Shown here in pieces: positions 40,405-53,710 of a DNA stretch of 64,000 nt. The notes beneath the pieces were generated by a model. The model searched no databases and was not told the DNA's origin. It saw only the letters and a program-made list of their open reading frames with translations. The DNA lies in the NCBI GenBank assembly GCA_013398015.1, contig VZRR01013895.1:620001-684000 (forward strand), in the 5' to 3' direction. The position numbers and the translations under genes are program-made. The stretch is from Oreocharis arfaki (Eukaryota > Chordata > Aves > Passeriformes > Paramythiidae). The number at the start of each line of letters is the position of its first letter. Position 1 is the stretch's first letter.

Positions 40405-40543
40405 TGGAATTGCTCAAAACACGTGTGGATGTAGCGCTTGGGGAAGTGGTGGTGGATTCGGGGTGCTCATGGTGGTACTGGGCTAATGGTCGGACTTGAT
40501 GACCTTATAAGTCTTTTCCAGACTTAACGATCCTGTGATTCTC
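40405..40543 (+). mobile_element. CR1 LINE 3' end fragment (older copy)
   Basis: The tail reads like a diverged CR1 3' end: a TGGTGGTACTGGGCTAATGG block, then GGTCGGACTTGATGACCTTA, TCTTTTCCAGACTTAACGAT and a terminal CCTGTGATTCT. The order of blocks matches bird CR1, but there are more mismatches than in the copy at 38.8 kb, so this is a different subfamily or an older insertion. The left border is uncertain. Confidence 0.88.
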
Positions 40544-42278
40544 CCTCCCTTCCCACCCCACCTTCCTTTCCAACTTGTAAGCCAGGCACCGAAGCAAAGA
40601 CAACTAACCTCCCTGGGGCGATCCTCTAAAGAAGGCACAGAATGTCTCACAGGTACAAAAATCCTTGCAGGCTGCTCTGCAGCACTGGCAGCCTGCACCC
40701 CCCTCCAGCTCCACGACCTGTCTTTGAAACGGCCCGATGACTGATTATGGGAATCTTCCCCATGCGGTACCCCCACACCATGACATCTCAATCACACTTC
40801 CATTTCTTTTTTAAAGTAACAAAATGGTTTTCCTGGCCCAGTATGTTTATCAGTTAGTCTGAGCCAGTTATCGCACAGGTTTACGGTATGCAGCCTAGAA
40901 CCATTAGATTGTTATCACGTCTTATGAAAATCATACACAGCTTACTCTTGTAGATGTATATTACAAGGGAATCGTGCACAGAGAGACTGGTTCTCCTTAG
41001 ATTACTATCTCTGAATTGATGCTGTATGAGGCACAACTGCTTAAAATGTTATAACTGATGTAATTTTTGCCATTACAGGTAATTTATGGCTCCTGTGTGT
41101 CTGACTTGTCAAATCTTCTTACAGAGATCAAACAGGGTCTGTTTGTCATATGCATTTATCTAACACTTGTTCCTCTGCAAGCTTCAAAACGCAATAGTTA
41201 TTCTTTTCTTGGGTGTCAATTTTCTCCTGTATGACTTGCCTCTTAGTCCTTGTAAATGTCCTCCTAATGCAAAATGCAGGGGTGCTTCAGCAGCAAATAT
41301 GAGCAATGACTACTTCTCTAGAGGATTTTTTTAAAAGAGAATTTTTTTCCTAAGCAGGGCTCCAGTCCTTCAGAGAGGTCTGAAGTCATGCACACAGATG
41401 TTTTGAAGCTCCAGCTGTGCTTCAAACCTTGCTGCATTATTTTCCCCTCAACTTTACATAACTCTGAGCTGATCTCTGCTGTTGTGAAAGAAATTCTTCA
41501 GAAAAACTCCTGGAGAACAAAATACCCTTTCATTGAGTAAGACAGGGGAATACACACATCAGGTGTACATCTTCAGCTCCTGCCTCTACATCTGCCTCCA
41601 CCTCAGGGCCAAACCCTCATATCCTGCCGGGTCTCCATTCTGTTTCCTCATCTCCCATTGCTGGGAGTCATATTCTGCCTTACACTCTCGAGGCTATACT
41701 CTAATCACTCACAGGATGACAAAAGCTGTGACAGTTTCTTGTTTACTCTGCACAGATTTCACAGCAAACTGAGCAGGCGTAAAGGCAGGCAGGGAAGCAC
41801 AGGAGGGCTCAGTGACAACACCCCCAGGGCTGCACAGAGGAACACAGAGCTCTACCCACACCCTGCTTTCTGCCATGCAGACTGGTTGGGGTTACAACCG
41901 CTCCAAGGGCATGCACAACAGAGGCAAAATGCTGGCCAGATAATGAGGGGGATGGACAAGAGGCCCACTTTTCATGAGGTCTGGGGATTTTGAGAAACAT
42001 CGGTCTTTACTAACCTCTCCAGTAGAGCTGAGATGGGAAAGACTGTCAAAAGGACTCACTTTGTCCTGTTTCCCCGAGCAAGGAGATGAAAGGATGTGCT
42101 TCTGCATCAGGCACAGGAATCTCGGGGCTTACAGAGAGTAGAGGGCACCGGAGAGTTCGGCTGTAATGTTGTTCAATGCCACATGTCCCCACCAGCCAGG
42201 CACAGAGGGTGCCTGTGGGGAAAGGAGCCACAGAGGGGCTGAGCAAGAGAAGAGTCCCCACTCCTGCTTTCCTCACAG

Positions 42279-42368
42279 CACCACAGTGCTCCCTAACCCA
42301 CGGGACATGGTGTTGGCTGTGCCGCAGAGCTGCTGCCCCACTGTGCCCTCACATCCGTGCGTGAAAAG
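42279..42368 (+). other. Exon-like segment (weak)
   Basis: A pyrimidine-rich stretch ending CTCACAG (42272-42278) resembles a splice acceptor, and 90 bases later AAAAG|GTAAGG (GT at 42369-42370) is a good donor. The 90-base interval is open in one frame (starting at 42280) and would encode about 29 residues with three cysteines, while the other two frames contain stops. A length divisible by three with one open frame is compatible with a small internal exon. I recognise no protein, and such combinations occur by chance in long non-coding DNA, especially where G/C is raised as here. Confidence 0.15.
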
Positions 42369-42614
42369 GTAAGGAGCCCAGCAGCACTCAGACACACTCA
42401 TGTTTCACATTTACGGACCTGTTACCTGTTCTACTGTCAGAAGGGCTGCATTTCTCAATGGCTATGAAGTGTGAAGTGTCTGGAAACACAGCACGCTCAC
42501 AGTGGAGGAAAGAACTTTGCAGAGGAGCTTTGCCAGTTTAACTCTACATTCGGTTTTTCCTTCCAGTCAGGTATGAAATGGCAGGACACGCTCAAGCAGG
42601 CAGTACGATAGGAA

Positions 42615-42722
42615 TCTTAGACAGAAATAAATTAAATAAATAACTTTATATAGTAAACAAATAGATAAAATTTACTTATTCAATAATAAATAATAAAATC
42701 TTATTTAAGTAGTAATAATTAA
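42615..42722. repeat. AT-rich low-complexity tract
   Basis: Mostly AAAT/TAAA/AATA words with hardly any G or C. It is irregular, not a clean microsatellite. Confidence 0.8.
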
Positions 42723-43925
42723 CAGAATTAGAATAACTACACTTTGCTGAAGGTGAAGTCCTTTGAGTAAATTGACTGAAATTGGTATCTTCACTGACAC
42801 ATCATTTTTGACAGGGTTTACAGAACAGAAGATTTGTGCAGCAAATGGGAAATATTCTGAAAAAGTACAAATAATTCTTCAAACCATTTATACAGAACAG
42901 GATTTCAGCTGCAAATACACACAAAATCTACAGTTCTTAAGATAAAAGGATTTGGCCCAATAATGGCCATATGTGTTTGATTCGGAAATATCTAAGGATT
43001 TGCAAAAACTGTTCCTAGTATCAGGGACAACTTTGGTGCTGCCCAATTGCTTGACATGGTTTTAATGTCAGGTAGAATTAAAGACTGGCAATTAAATAGC
43101 AATAAACTATAAATTGCTGATGCATGTTATATATGATTAACCTGTATGACTATAGAAGCTGCAGAAGTATGTTAGTTGCAAAACGTCACTAACAACCTCA
43201 TAATTAATACAACTAGCATCCTGGAAATATTACCCAGGTCTGTGGACATTTTGCATCCACATTTTGAATCTTTCTAGATTGTTTGAAAAGAATTCCAGTA
43301 CATTTATTCAAAAATCATTAAAATCCTAATAAGTGTAATAATAAATAATTTGCTTCTTCACAGATTAATTTTAACACTGACTTATTTTACCACGCTGATA
43401 AAATCTATCCCAATCTCAAATACTATTCAAACTGCCTCAGGATCTGCCATCTCTTTTTTCCCCCTAAGTTTGTTTTTAGTTTCTTTCTTTTCCTTCCAGT
43501 GTCTTAGATGAGGATCTCTCTTTATCTCTGCCCCAAGCTTTATGCTATAACAGTCTTGAATGGCATATCAGAGTCTATTTCTGAGTACTGGAACAATGTC
43601 TCTGACAATATGTATTAGTGTTCTGGCACTTTCCTCTAGAAGAATTTTTTCCATGCCTCAGACAATAGACAATAGCAGGAGATTTGGACAGACAGTAGAG
43701 AAGAGACGTATTTAGTCAATCTTCTCGGAAAACACTCCAATACTGCGAGCAGGAGTTGACAGAAGGCAGAAATACCAAGAGAGTCAACTACAAACTAGAA
43801 AGGAGCTCTAACGTTGCAGATTTTATGAAACACAGAGAATACTGTACTTCCTCTGGACAGACTGACCCATTCAACTAAACAAATGCCAATAGAAACACAG
43901 ACCCAAAAATCATGAGTTTGACCTG

Positions 43926-43950
43926 TTATAGTCAAGCTATTATAGTCAAG
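43926..43950. repeat. Two-copy 11-bp direct repeat, 14-bp period
   Basis: TTATAGTCAAG occurs at 43926-43936 and 43940-43950. It sits directly beside the hairpin at 43954-44003, so both may come from the same local rearrangement. Confidence 0.85.
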
Positions 43951-43953
43951 ATA

Positions 43954-44003
43954 GAAATTATTTCATACTCTTTTCAGGACTGAAAAGAGTATGAAATCAT
44001 TTC
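43954..44003. repeat. Inverted repeat, 18-bp perfect core extended to 24 pairs
   Basis: ATTTCATACTCTTTTCAG (43960-43977) is the exact reverse complement of 43980-43997, with only GA between. After one mismatch (43959/43998) five more base pairs form (43954-43958 with 43999-44003). A near-zero loop and high identity suggest a template-switch origin, as at 21.36 kb. Confidence 0.92.
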
Positions 44004-47000
44004 ACTGTCTGTATCTGCATGATGCCAGCCTTTACAGTAACACATGAAAAAAAGAAGAAAGGAAAAAAAAACGGATAAGAAATTCCTTTTCATTTATGAG
44101 CATAACTACATACTTAATATCAACACGTGCTGGAAACACCTCCCTAAATGAAAATATGTGGTTTATAAAAACACACCAAAGGAAGAGCTAGTGCTCTTAT
44201 TCAGATAGGATTGATTACAGGAAGTCCATGTGTTATATCAGCCAGACATATGCCAGTTCTGTGACAGTTGAGCACAACAGTCCTGGATAATGGGCTTCAT
44301 GTGTATGGTAGAAATACCAATTAGAAATGAAGCAGTTGATAACACTGACTTAAACTGACTGCATTAATTTCAGAAAAATTTTACCAACCAGTTTTCACTC
44401 CAGAAAACTAATTTTAGGCTGTCTGCAGTCTTATGGCCAGGTGCTATGCTCTTTTCTGTTCAGGATATGATCATCAGAAAGACTCCTTTAGGTATTTTAC
44501 AGACATCAATCATATAAAATATTGATAGAGAGCCTCACTAGCATGTGCCACCCATAACTTGTTTTTTTGATACTGACAACTTTAGAAGCAGAAAACAGTA
44601 TGCCTTATTACAAATAATTTTCTTGTGTTCTCCAGTGATACATTTACAACTTCTCCACGGTCTGGCAGGCCCAAATAATTTATTCTCCAAGCTTCCTACA
44701 GTTTACAGAAATGCTTTGCACACTATTACTGACACAATCCTTTGAGAAGCTGAACATTAATTTAGGTTATGAATATAGAGAAATTTCAGCTGCCTTATTC
44801 ACTAGTAGGGGCAAGGTGTCATTTTCTCAAAATCATCTTCACAATTAAATCTACTGGAAAAATATATATAATCTTCCTATGAAATAGTACCTTTTTGTAA
44901 AAAAAACTAAACAAAGATTTCCATGAATTAATCCACTCTATGAAGGTTAGACACCTTACTCTGAATGCACTTTTGTTTTAAATCAAGGTCTCTACTCAAT
45001 GGACTCGTGTTCTATGTGGTCCAAGACAGTTGACTAAAATGAGTTATTTCATATGTACTATGCAGATATCTATGCAAAAGTTTATAACAGGAAATGTGTG
45101 AATCCGATAACCAAAGAGTAAAACCACTGATTTATGCCATCAGCTTGAAGTGTTAGGACATACTACAAATCAATGCCTTCACATTAGTTACTGACACTCC
45201 AGCAATAATTTACCACTAAAACAGACAGTGAAACCTCTGTCAACTTGTTCCAGAATCATCACCTCGTGCATTAATACCACACGAGAAAAGGATAACAGGA
45301 GATAAGGGAGAAAGACAAAATGGCAATGAAAGGCAGTGTCCCAGAGAAGATGTTCTCTCTGACCAAATCTCAGAACTGGCGAGGAAGGTAACAAGAGAAT
45401 AAAAAGCAGTAAGAGCCACAGCACCTGTGCTTCAAGGTAGAAGCATTCTGATTTCATTCATTAGGTGAATTGTGATTTGTCAAACATGTTATCTTACTAA
45501 ACTGCAACTATTTTGTTACCTTGATCTCCTTCTCCCTTCCCTAATGCCAAGGTTTTTCTGGCTTTGCTCCATGTGTCACAGTAGTTACACCAGCTCCTGG
45601 CAGTGACACTTCTCTTTACCCACTGAGTATCCGTATCCACACAGCATTATGGGCCTGCAGGGGATCTACAGCTACAATCCTAAGAGTAGCAATAAATAAT
45701 ACCTTCCTTCCTAAAGAGACTTTTTCAAAGCTACCCAAATATAATCAAGTAACTCTCTGAACTATTTGCACAACCATGGAGGTTTCTTCTAAGGGGAAGA
45801 GAAAGAACACCTATTTTTAGCAGTCCTGTTATTCCTAGAGTTGTATCAAAGGGACACGGTGCAGTCCCTCGCACAAGCTTTGCTCTCAGAAGTGCATGAC
45901 CATGTTATCCCAAGATCCAACACTGGCTGTTACACTCATCTGAACTCAGTAATTACTGCAGGTCCTCCTGCACCCTCCTGTTCATGATTGAACAATGTTC
46001 ATTATACAGTGCAAGCACACCCAGGGATATGTCTCAGGGCAAATTTTACCCCTGGACTTGGACTGGCAAATCCCAAAATTTTTCCACCGAGTACCATCAA
46101 TCTGAATGTCATTTTACAGGGAAAAAGCAACAAAAAGCACTTTCAAAGCCCTCTCCCACAGGAGAACTGCGAAAATGAGGGATTTAAACTTTGTTATACC
46201 ACTTTTCTCCAAATCTAGCTTGAGAACAATACCCCATTTTCACTTCGGAGTGGTACATTTTCCACACAAACCCTGTTGTCTCCTTGCATCTATAAAGCTG
46301 GAAGAGGCATTATTTACACCAAGCAGACAAGCCTTGGGCATTTTAAACCCCCTCCATTCAGTGTTAAGCTCCTGTTACATGGTGCAGTTCCCATCAGGAG
46401 CCGGACAAGCTTCTCCCTGCAATTAACTACTTAACAATGACACTTCTCCCCCTTCAACTCAAGCCAGTGCAGGGATCATGCAGAAACACCCTTGAAATCG
46501 AGAAAGTCCTTCCCTGATATGAAAGACAGAGGACCCAGAGGCTCACAGTTGATGAAATATCAACTACTCAGGACCAAATATTTATACAAGTATTTGCATC
46601 TCATATTAACAACAACAAAAGAAAACCCCAATCATTCTGAGGGTTGTACTTCTTAAACAAAAAAAAAAAAAGAGAAAAAGGAAAGGAATATAGAAGGTGA
46701 ATCAATTTTTAGCCTACAGGTAAATACCCTGAGGATAGCTGTTCCCCCACCAACAGAATTTCAGATTGTTTCTATGCATTTGTTGTTTTGATACTTGGAG
46801 AGGAAAGCTTAACTGAAAACTGACTGAAGTTGGTGCCTTTTGCCTCACAGTGAACAAGAAATAATCACTGCCTGTCATCTTCTGTGTCTGGCTAGTCACA
46901 GGCATGCAAGCATCAGACAATAAACTGCAATAATCATGAAGTTAGCCAAAAATCCACCTGATCTCCTAAATTCCAAGTACTATTAAGGTAAGTTGGGTTG

Positions 47001-50000
47001 TCTGGATACTTCTACTTCCAATTCTTTTGACCTCTGTAGTTCTTCCCTTTTCAAGCTGTTCTCTGCAAGCCTGAAGACTAACCATATCTTTAATAGATCG
47101 GCTTCCAGCAAGAGCTGCTTACCACTCAGTTAAGCTGTATACAACTATGTCTATTTCCTGGGTTGCACATTTTTGCATTACACAGACTTGTGATCCTGCA
47201 AAAATTTATTATAACCCCCCTGTTCACTTCAAGTGCTCTAAATGGTTTGACTGAATTCCTCATTGGGGATTTCTCACAGGGCATAAACTGAGTCTCTGCA
47301 GGAGTAGTGTGAGCAGGGCTGTGCCATCATGAGTGGATCAAACCAGGAGGCACAGGTGGCCCAGCACAGGCCATGGCAGGGTGGCAGGGTGGCAGTCCCC
47401 CAGGGTTTGAAGAGGGGGCAGAGCGCAGAGGTCACAGCAATGAATCCAATCAGCAGCCTCTGACCAGACAAAGCAAGCAGGCAGCTCCAAGGTCCATCCA
47501 GCAGACAAGGGCAAGAGGTAGGACTAGAGACAGGACAGGGTCCATCCAGAAGGCAAGGTCAGAGATAAACATGCCCACAGCATAGCTCAGGCCTGGACTG
47601 GGTGCCAAGCCCCGAGCTGAAACTGGACTCCTGGAGAGAGGGGAGAAGCTGGTCAGGGTCAGTAAGGTTCAGTAATGCCCCCAGGACTCCGAAAGCCATA
47701 AGCTTCGAGGGAAAGCTCAGGCACAGCCCTGACCTCATTGAAAATGAAAGAAAATGCTGCCATTAGTTTCCATGAGGTCAGGATCCACCTGATGTCTTTC
47801 TTTTCCAGCTGCTGTGACATGTACCTCAAATACCCTTGAGTCCCATATCAAATAAATAGATAAGAGTGATAAAAGTTACCTAAAGCCATGCAACACTCAA
47901 AGCACTGCTCAGTCACAGCTGTTAAGGATATTAGCACTGTATCAACCACCAACAAAATAAAAATTGCTATTGTGTTTCTGGCCGGCACTGGAAGGTTTTG
48001 AAGCTTTTTTTCTAAGGCTAGCTGCCAACAGTGCCAAGGGAGTGCTAACACATTGCCATTTCATTTCAAGGCTAATATTGAAATACAGTAAAAATCTGCA
48101 TTTAAACAGAGCTATAAAGGCCAAAGAAAAGACTCCTCTTGCTTTCGGCAAGTTTGGATCAAGCATCAAACAAATAGTTTTCATGTGTGAGAGTGATGTT
48201 GCCCTCTGCTGGGTAACCCACAACCAGAGCAAAGCCCTTGCTCTTCAGAGTCCCAGCAGATTCAAGCAGAGGCAGCCTACATATTTTTGACACTGGAATC
48301 TTTGCAAATAGCAGGTGATTTAGGTTTGCTGTACCCTAAGGTGGAGGTACGAGTACACTGTTGGCCTCTTTTTATAAGTGCAGAGACAGAAGATACAGGA
48401 GGGATGCAGTTTCAGTCCTCATCTCTTTGTAGAATATGGCCCATTGACTTCCAGTGCGGAATCAGCCCCATCAAATTTTTCCAAGGTCATGTAGAAAATC
48501 TGTAGGAAAGTTAAACAAAAAGAAAAAAAGAAAGTGAAAGACTCTACATTTCATGACTCTCCAGCTTTAAGCACATGACTGAAAGAAAAAAACGATCCCC
48601 CAAATACATTTAGTCCTTAAAACCTCTAGACACCAATTATATACTGCAGGGTATGTCTACATTAATTCTCACCTATATTCATTTATTTGTTTTTTCTCCT
48701 TTCACAAAATCAGATTTAATTTTTCTTAAGTAACAGATAAATTACTAGTGTCTATATTATCAGCACCCTATTAAGAGCAAGAATCCAGCTCGATGCCACT
48801 AGGACGTTGTAACGTTCCTATCTCATCAGTGATCAGACTAAGGTCTAGGGAGTGAAATTTATCAAATGCCATGGTACAGTGTATCTGGAAGGATGATAAA
48901 CATGATTAAAATTCATTTCACCAACACAGTTGCTCATATGTATTTGATGTCCTTTTCCTTGGAATGGTTAGACAAATTGCACAGTTCCCTAAAATTAGAT
49001 TCAGTCTTGGATTTTATACAACGTGCCCTGATAATACAAATCAATATTTTGACAAAACACATTTTTGCCTGAAGATGAAGTATAATGTGTAATAAAATAC
49101 ATTTAAGTACTTTATAATTTATCCTGAGAGTACAATGCATTTGACCAAATGTCATACATCATTCCATAGAAAACTAGGTGGAATATATAATCTATACTCC
49201 TTTAAGAAGCAACTGCGTTGAGAGAGCACACAATTAAACACTTAATATTCAGAAAACATTTCAAATTAAGGATCTGTGTGAAATCTCTTTAAGGTATGCA
49301 TTGTTCTACACAATTTAACTGCAAGATCACAGTTTTTCCTCAAACACAGTATCATGCTCTCTAAGTACTTTCATTTTTAAGATAGAGTACATTATCTTCT
49401 GTGTGTCAACTTGCTTTTGCCATGGACCTCACAAAGCCTGTTTACACGTATAAGGGGAGCCAAAAAAAACCCCAAAAGTTTCTGTGGACCTTTCTTGCCC
49501 AGTATCTCTAATGAATTAGATGGTTTCCTCTAGAATTCCCATGTCCTAGACCCATTTGGCTATTCATTCTCCAAGCCCTCTTCCCCTGTGGAGCACACAG
49601 CAAAAAAATTTCACAACCTAGAATGGAACAGACAGAAATTTAAAAGTTGGTTACATGTGCCAGTTCCTAAATCCAGTGCAGCCCAAAGGCATTAAGAACA
49701 TTTAGGAGCTTGATTCTCCTTCATTTTGCAGGAAAATATGACAATTTACATATCTTAATGGGTCTTGGCACCAAGTACCATGTGCATGGTCAGGTAAATA
49801 TACGAGCAGGGATTTAGCCTTTGACTGAAATATGAGCCAGATGAGGTAGTATTTGAGGGGGAAACTAACTCACCAGACAAGACTCACAGATACAGGAAAT
49901 AAAACCTGTGTATTTTGCTTACTAAGGTTTGCTCTATACAATAACACACCTTACTGCAGTCTCATTTACTGGTCTCTTGCCCAAAACAGCCTGGCATTTA

Positions 50001-51901
50001 GTCTTTACAAGGACTTCATCAGAATTCAGGACCTAAGTGCCTGGACCACAGTCATTACACATGGATTGTTTTCATCAAGGCCAAGACACGAGCACGTTCA
50101 GGCAGTACACAAAGATCTTGTTGCTAAAACATTTCCCACTTGAATGTAATTGTTCTCCAGTAAGGAAGCAATCATTGAAAAGCAAAATCCTGCAGATGAC
50201 ACGCTGAGTTTTATGTTCACAGGAGGTTAATATATTTTCCATCCACAGCGGAACTGTTTGTAATTTATAGGCAAAAATCCAGCCCTGGTGCAAGCAAGTG
50301 CAGCTCTTATTGATCTCAATAGTGGATGCACTCATTTATAGTGGGGCTGCTTCTGGCGTCATGTCTGTTTAGCACAGAATGAATAATATTACAAGGCAGG
50401 GCATAGGTTCACCGTGCGTGATGAAAGCTTTTGCATTTGTGAATGTTAAAACAGCCTGCTTCCACAATAGCAACTATTTTGGGCTGGAGAACACGACGTG
50501 TGCCAATCTGAGTTGCATAATGCTTTCACATATCTCAGGGTTCGCTACTCTGAATAGTTCCATACTGAATGGCTGCTCAATATCTCCGTTACTGCGTACA
50601 GGTCCTGTCTCTAACAGCACGATGCAGTGTGTTGCTCAATAGATGAGCCCTGCATTCACTCACAAAAGCCCAAGCCAGCCTGCAGGAGAGACTGAGGCAG
50701 AGCTTCGCTTGAAGAGCCCTGTGGCTTACATTATTTTGGTATGAGTTTAAAGAAAAACACTCACATTTTTTACACATTTGGTTTTCATTTGTTTGAAAGA
50801 GTTTTGTAGCCTAATAAAAAGGCCTACAGTTTCATAAAAGGAAGTTAACTGGTTGTCTTTGGGCAGTAGGAGACTTTTTCATATATTACTGGGTTATTTT
50901 AAGGGCATTAACTGCAGTCAGCCCATGAGCACTGTTATAGAACTGATTTGATTTAGGTTGGTTTTTTTTTTTAATTACACCGTGTTTTATTAAAAAACAA
51001 ACACAAATTTCAGTGTGAAAAAACTGGATCCTTTCTTATTACACTGCTCTGGCCTGGAAGGCAGAGTAGTGCTTGTGTACTGGCTTGTAAGCCATTCCCA
51101 TTGTCCACTGCCTGTCTGCCTCCTGGCTAGCAGCAAATTTACCCAAGAGGAACAGAGGTTCAGGGTGCAGGTGTTCCCATCCAAGCCCTCCATCCAGCAG
51201 CAGGAAGGGACCTAACCTACCAATACATTTTCACCTTCCAACAGAAAGAAATCTGACAGCCTGATCTCACCTTCCGGCACTCAGACCCATGGGGAAGGCA
51301 ATTTGACTGTCTAACCACCTTGTGTTTTGGCAGTGGGAAAGGAAGGGAAGTAACCTGACCACTGCTGCCTTCCCACTGATAACGTGCAGACCTCAGGATG
51401 GCCATAACTTACCCAATTAGCCACAGTGCCTGCCATCCTCAAAATATACTCAGAAGACTTTCCTGAAGTGCATCATCACAGCAAACAGCTCAGGAGTAAA
51501 ACACGTGGGTTTTTTTCTTTCTAAAGCTCAAGGAAACACACACATACTGTGCTCTAAATACTTTTACATTACCGTCTTCTTCTAGACAGCACAAACAAGC
51601 CTCTGCGTGTAAGCATAAAACACTGGGAGCTACCATTCACCTCAGAGGTATTCTACAGGATAACAAATTTGTTGAAAGTTTGATTTCCACGAACCTAGCC
51701 TGCTTCTTTTTTGATTAGACTTTTCCATATATTGCATGCTATCTCAATATATTCCCTTTACAGTTACGAGTAGAATGGCTATTCAATGTATTAATTTAAC
51801 CCTACACCAAGGGACAAATTAAGATGAGGGCATAACCCAGGTAAGTAGAGTAACAATCTTGGGCACGTATATGGAAAGCTGAGTGCTTTGCTCAAACTGA
51901 C

Positions 51902-51957
51902 AAAGAAGAGAAAGAGAAAGGAGAAAAAGAAAAGAGAAAATAGAGAAGGGGGAAAAA
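51902..51957. repeat. Purine-rich (GA) tract
   Basis: The stretch is all A/G from 51902 to 51940 and, after a single T, to 51957, with mixed GAAA/GAGA words. Purine tracts of this length can adopt triplex (H-DNA) structures. It also explains the phenylalanine/serine/leucine-rich open frames on the minus strand here. Confidence 0.85.
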
Positions 51958-53697
51958 TATGTAAAAGAAGAAGATAAAAAAAAGGCAAAGCTTTCTGGGG
52001 TGTCTTTAACAGGAAGTTTAGCCACTGACTACAGTGCCATGGATCCTTTTGCTCCTGCCTAATACAGTGCATCTTTTGTCCTGCTTTCTCAAATCCTGTC
52101 CTATCAGGCAAGGTCACTGTCACATCCTTTCTCAATAAATAAAGGAATTTGTTGCCTAGACAAAATTCATGCCTCTGAGTCACACTGGAGTTGAGTCTAG
52201 AGGAACCCTGTAGTAATGCGGGAGAACTATATGAATCCTGGAGCTATTCCCAGCTATACCTAGAAGAATGAAAAAAAAAAAGACAGAACATTCTTAGTGG
52301 GTTGGACCTCAAACCTACTCTAACTTGTCCTGTATACCCAGGGCGATAGGACAAGCAGTAAACTGTAGAGATCTGAAAATCTGAGAGAAATTCCTGTATA
52401 AAAAGTCTGTGATACTACAGGGCCTGTTCCCTCTTCTATCAAAGACAGCAGCAAACTCCACTGACTTCAGCTAAGCAAGAACCAGCTTGATAACTGCAAG
52501 GGTCCTTAAAGCAGAGGAAGGTTTTGCTCTGAGTGAAAATCAGAATTTGCTATATGATACACTAAGCATGGCACAAAAAAATTGTTTTGCTTTGCAGGAT
52601 AATGGAAGCGCTTTTTCTATAGCAGCTGAATTCCATATCTGTTATGTCCAGCCAGAGTTTTTAAAAAAATCTGACACATGCATGTCAGTTATTGAATGAT
52701 ATTGTTTAAAGCTAGAAACTGTGAGCTGTTAGGCTTTAAAGAATAGGCAGACAGGCAAGAAATTCCACCAAGTGATTTATAAGCAGGTGGATGAGAAAGT
52801 GGAAACTTTTGTGAATCTTGGTCATGATCCAGTTCAGAGCCTTATTTTGATGGAGGGCTCCCTCTTCTGGATTGTGATTGAAGCGTATTTCCCAGAGTCC
52901 AAACCAGTTTATTTTTTCCAATGCAATTGAAAGGTGTTTTCAACCAGAAAACAGATCAGGGAGAGTTTGACTCATAGTCAAACAGTGCTTCTGCCCAGAT
53001 AACTGTGGGGATCTGGGCTTTGGGCAGCACATCTGACTGCATCTGCCCCACAAACCTGCCAGAGGGAAAGGGAGCTGACACTGTGGTTTTTAATTTGTGT
53101 ATTTAAGTTAACAGATATCCTAGGCACAAGGATAAGGGTTTACTTTAGCTTATGATTCTTTATTTTTCTTGCTATCTAAATGCAGGTTTTGGATAATTAC
53201 ATCATTAAGAAATAGTCTTAGTTGCAACAACTCCTAGGAACTCTACTTCTGAACAAGAATACCTTCAAGTTAAGCAGCTCAAAAAGAAAAATACCTGTTT
53301 GGCTAGAAGTTCTCCAGTGACATGAAAAATATCCTTTTAGTCCCTTATACATATCAAAATAGTCTTACGTGAAAATTCCTTCCTAATCTGTGGAGAATTT
53401 CCTCCTCCGTAAGAATTCCATCTGAAAACAGACACTTCCTGAATGGCAGGTGGGACTGCAAGAAACTGAAACTGCAGCTTTGAGTAATTTACATTTCTTA
53501 AAGAGAGCAACCTTTTCAGTCAGAAAGCTGCTTCAAGCCAGATTTTTCTTTAATACAGCCTGAGTTTAACACCCCAGCACAAACATATCTATAAGACTAT
53601 GCTACAGACTGTTACGTGGCCACAGGGGAACTCTTTATTTCAGAAAAGGATAGGAATGCAAACAAAACTCCGAGTTTTGCTGAAAATTAAATAATAG

Positions 53698-53710
53698 TAA
53701 TAATAATAAT
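53698..53710. repeat. Short (TAA)n microsatellite
   Basis: About four TAA units. It may be polymorphic but is otherwise unremarkable. Confidence 0.8.

Noticed and set aside
47470..47560. Repeated GGTCCATCCAG...GGCAAGG words suggesting a minisatellite
   Set aside because: Only two imperfect copies with unequal spacing; no array.
51791..52183. 130-codon minus-strand frame with a hydrophobic segment
   Set aside because: The apparent membrane helix comes from the reverse of the purine-rich tract at 51902-51957.
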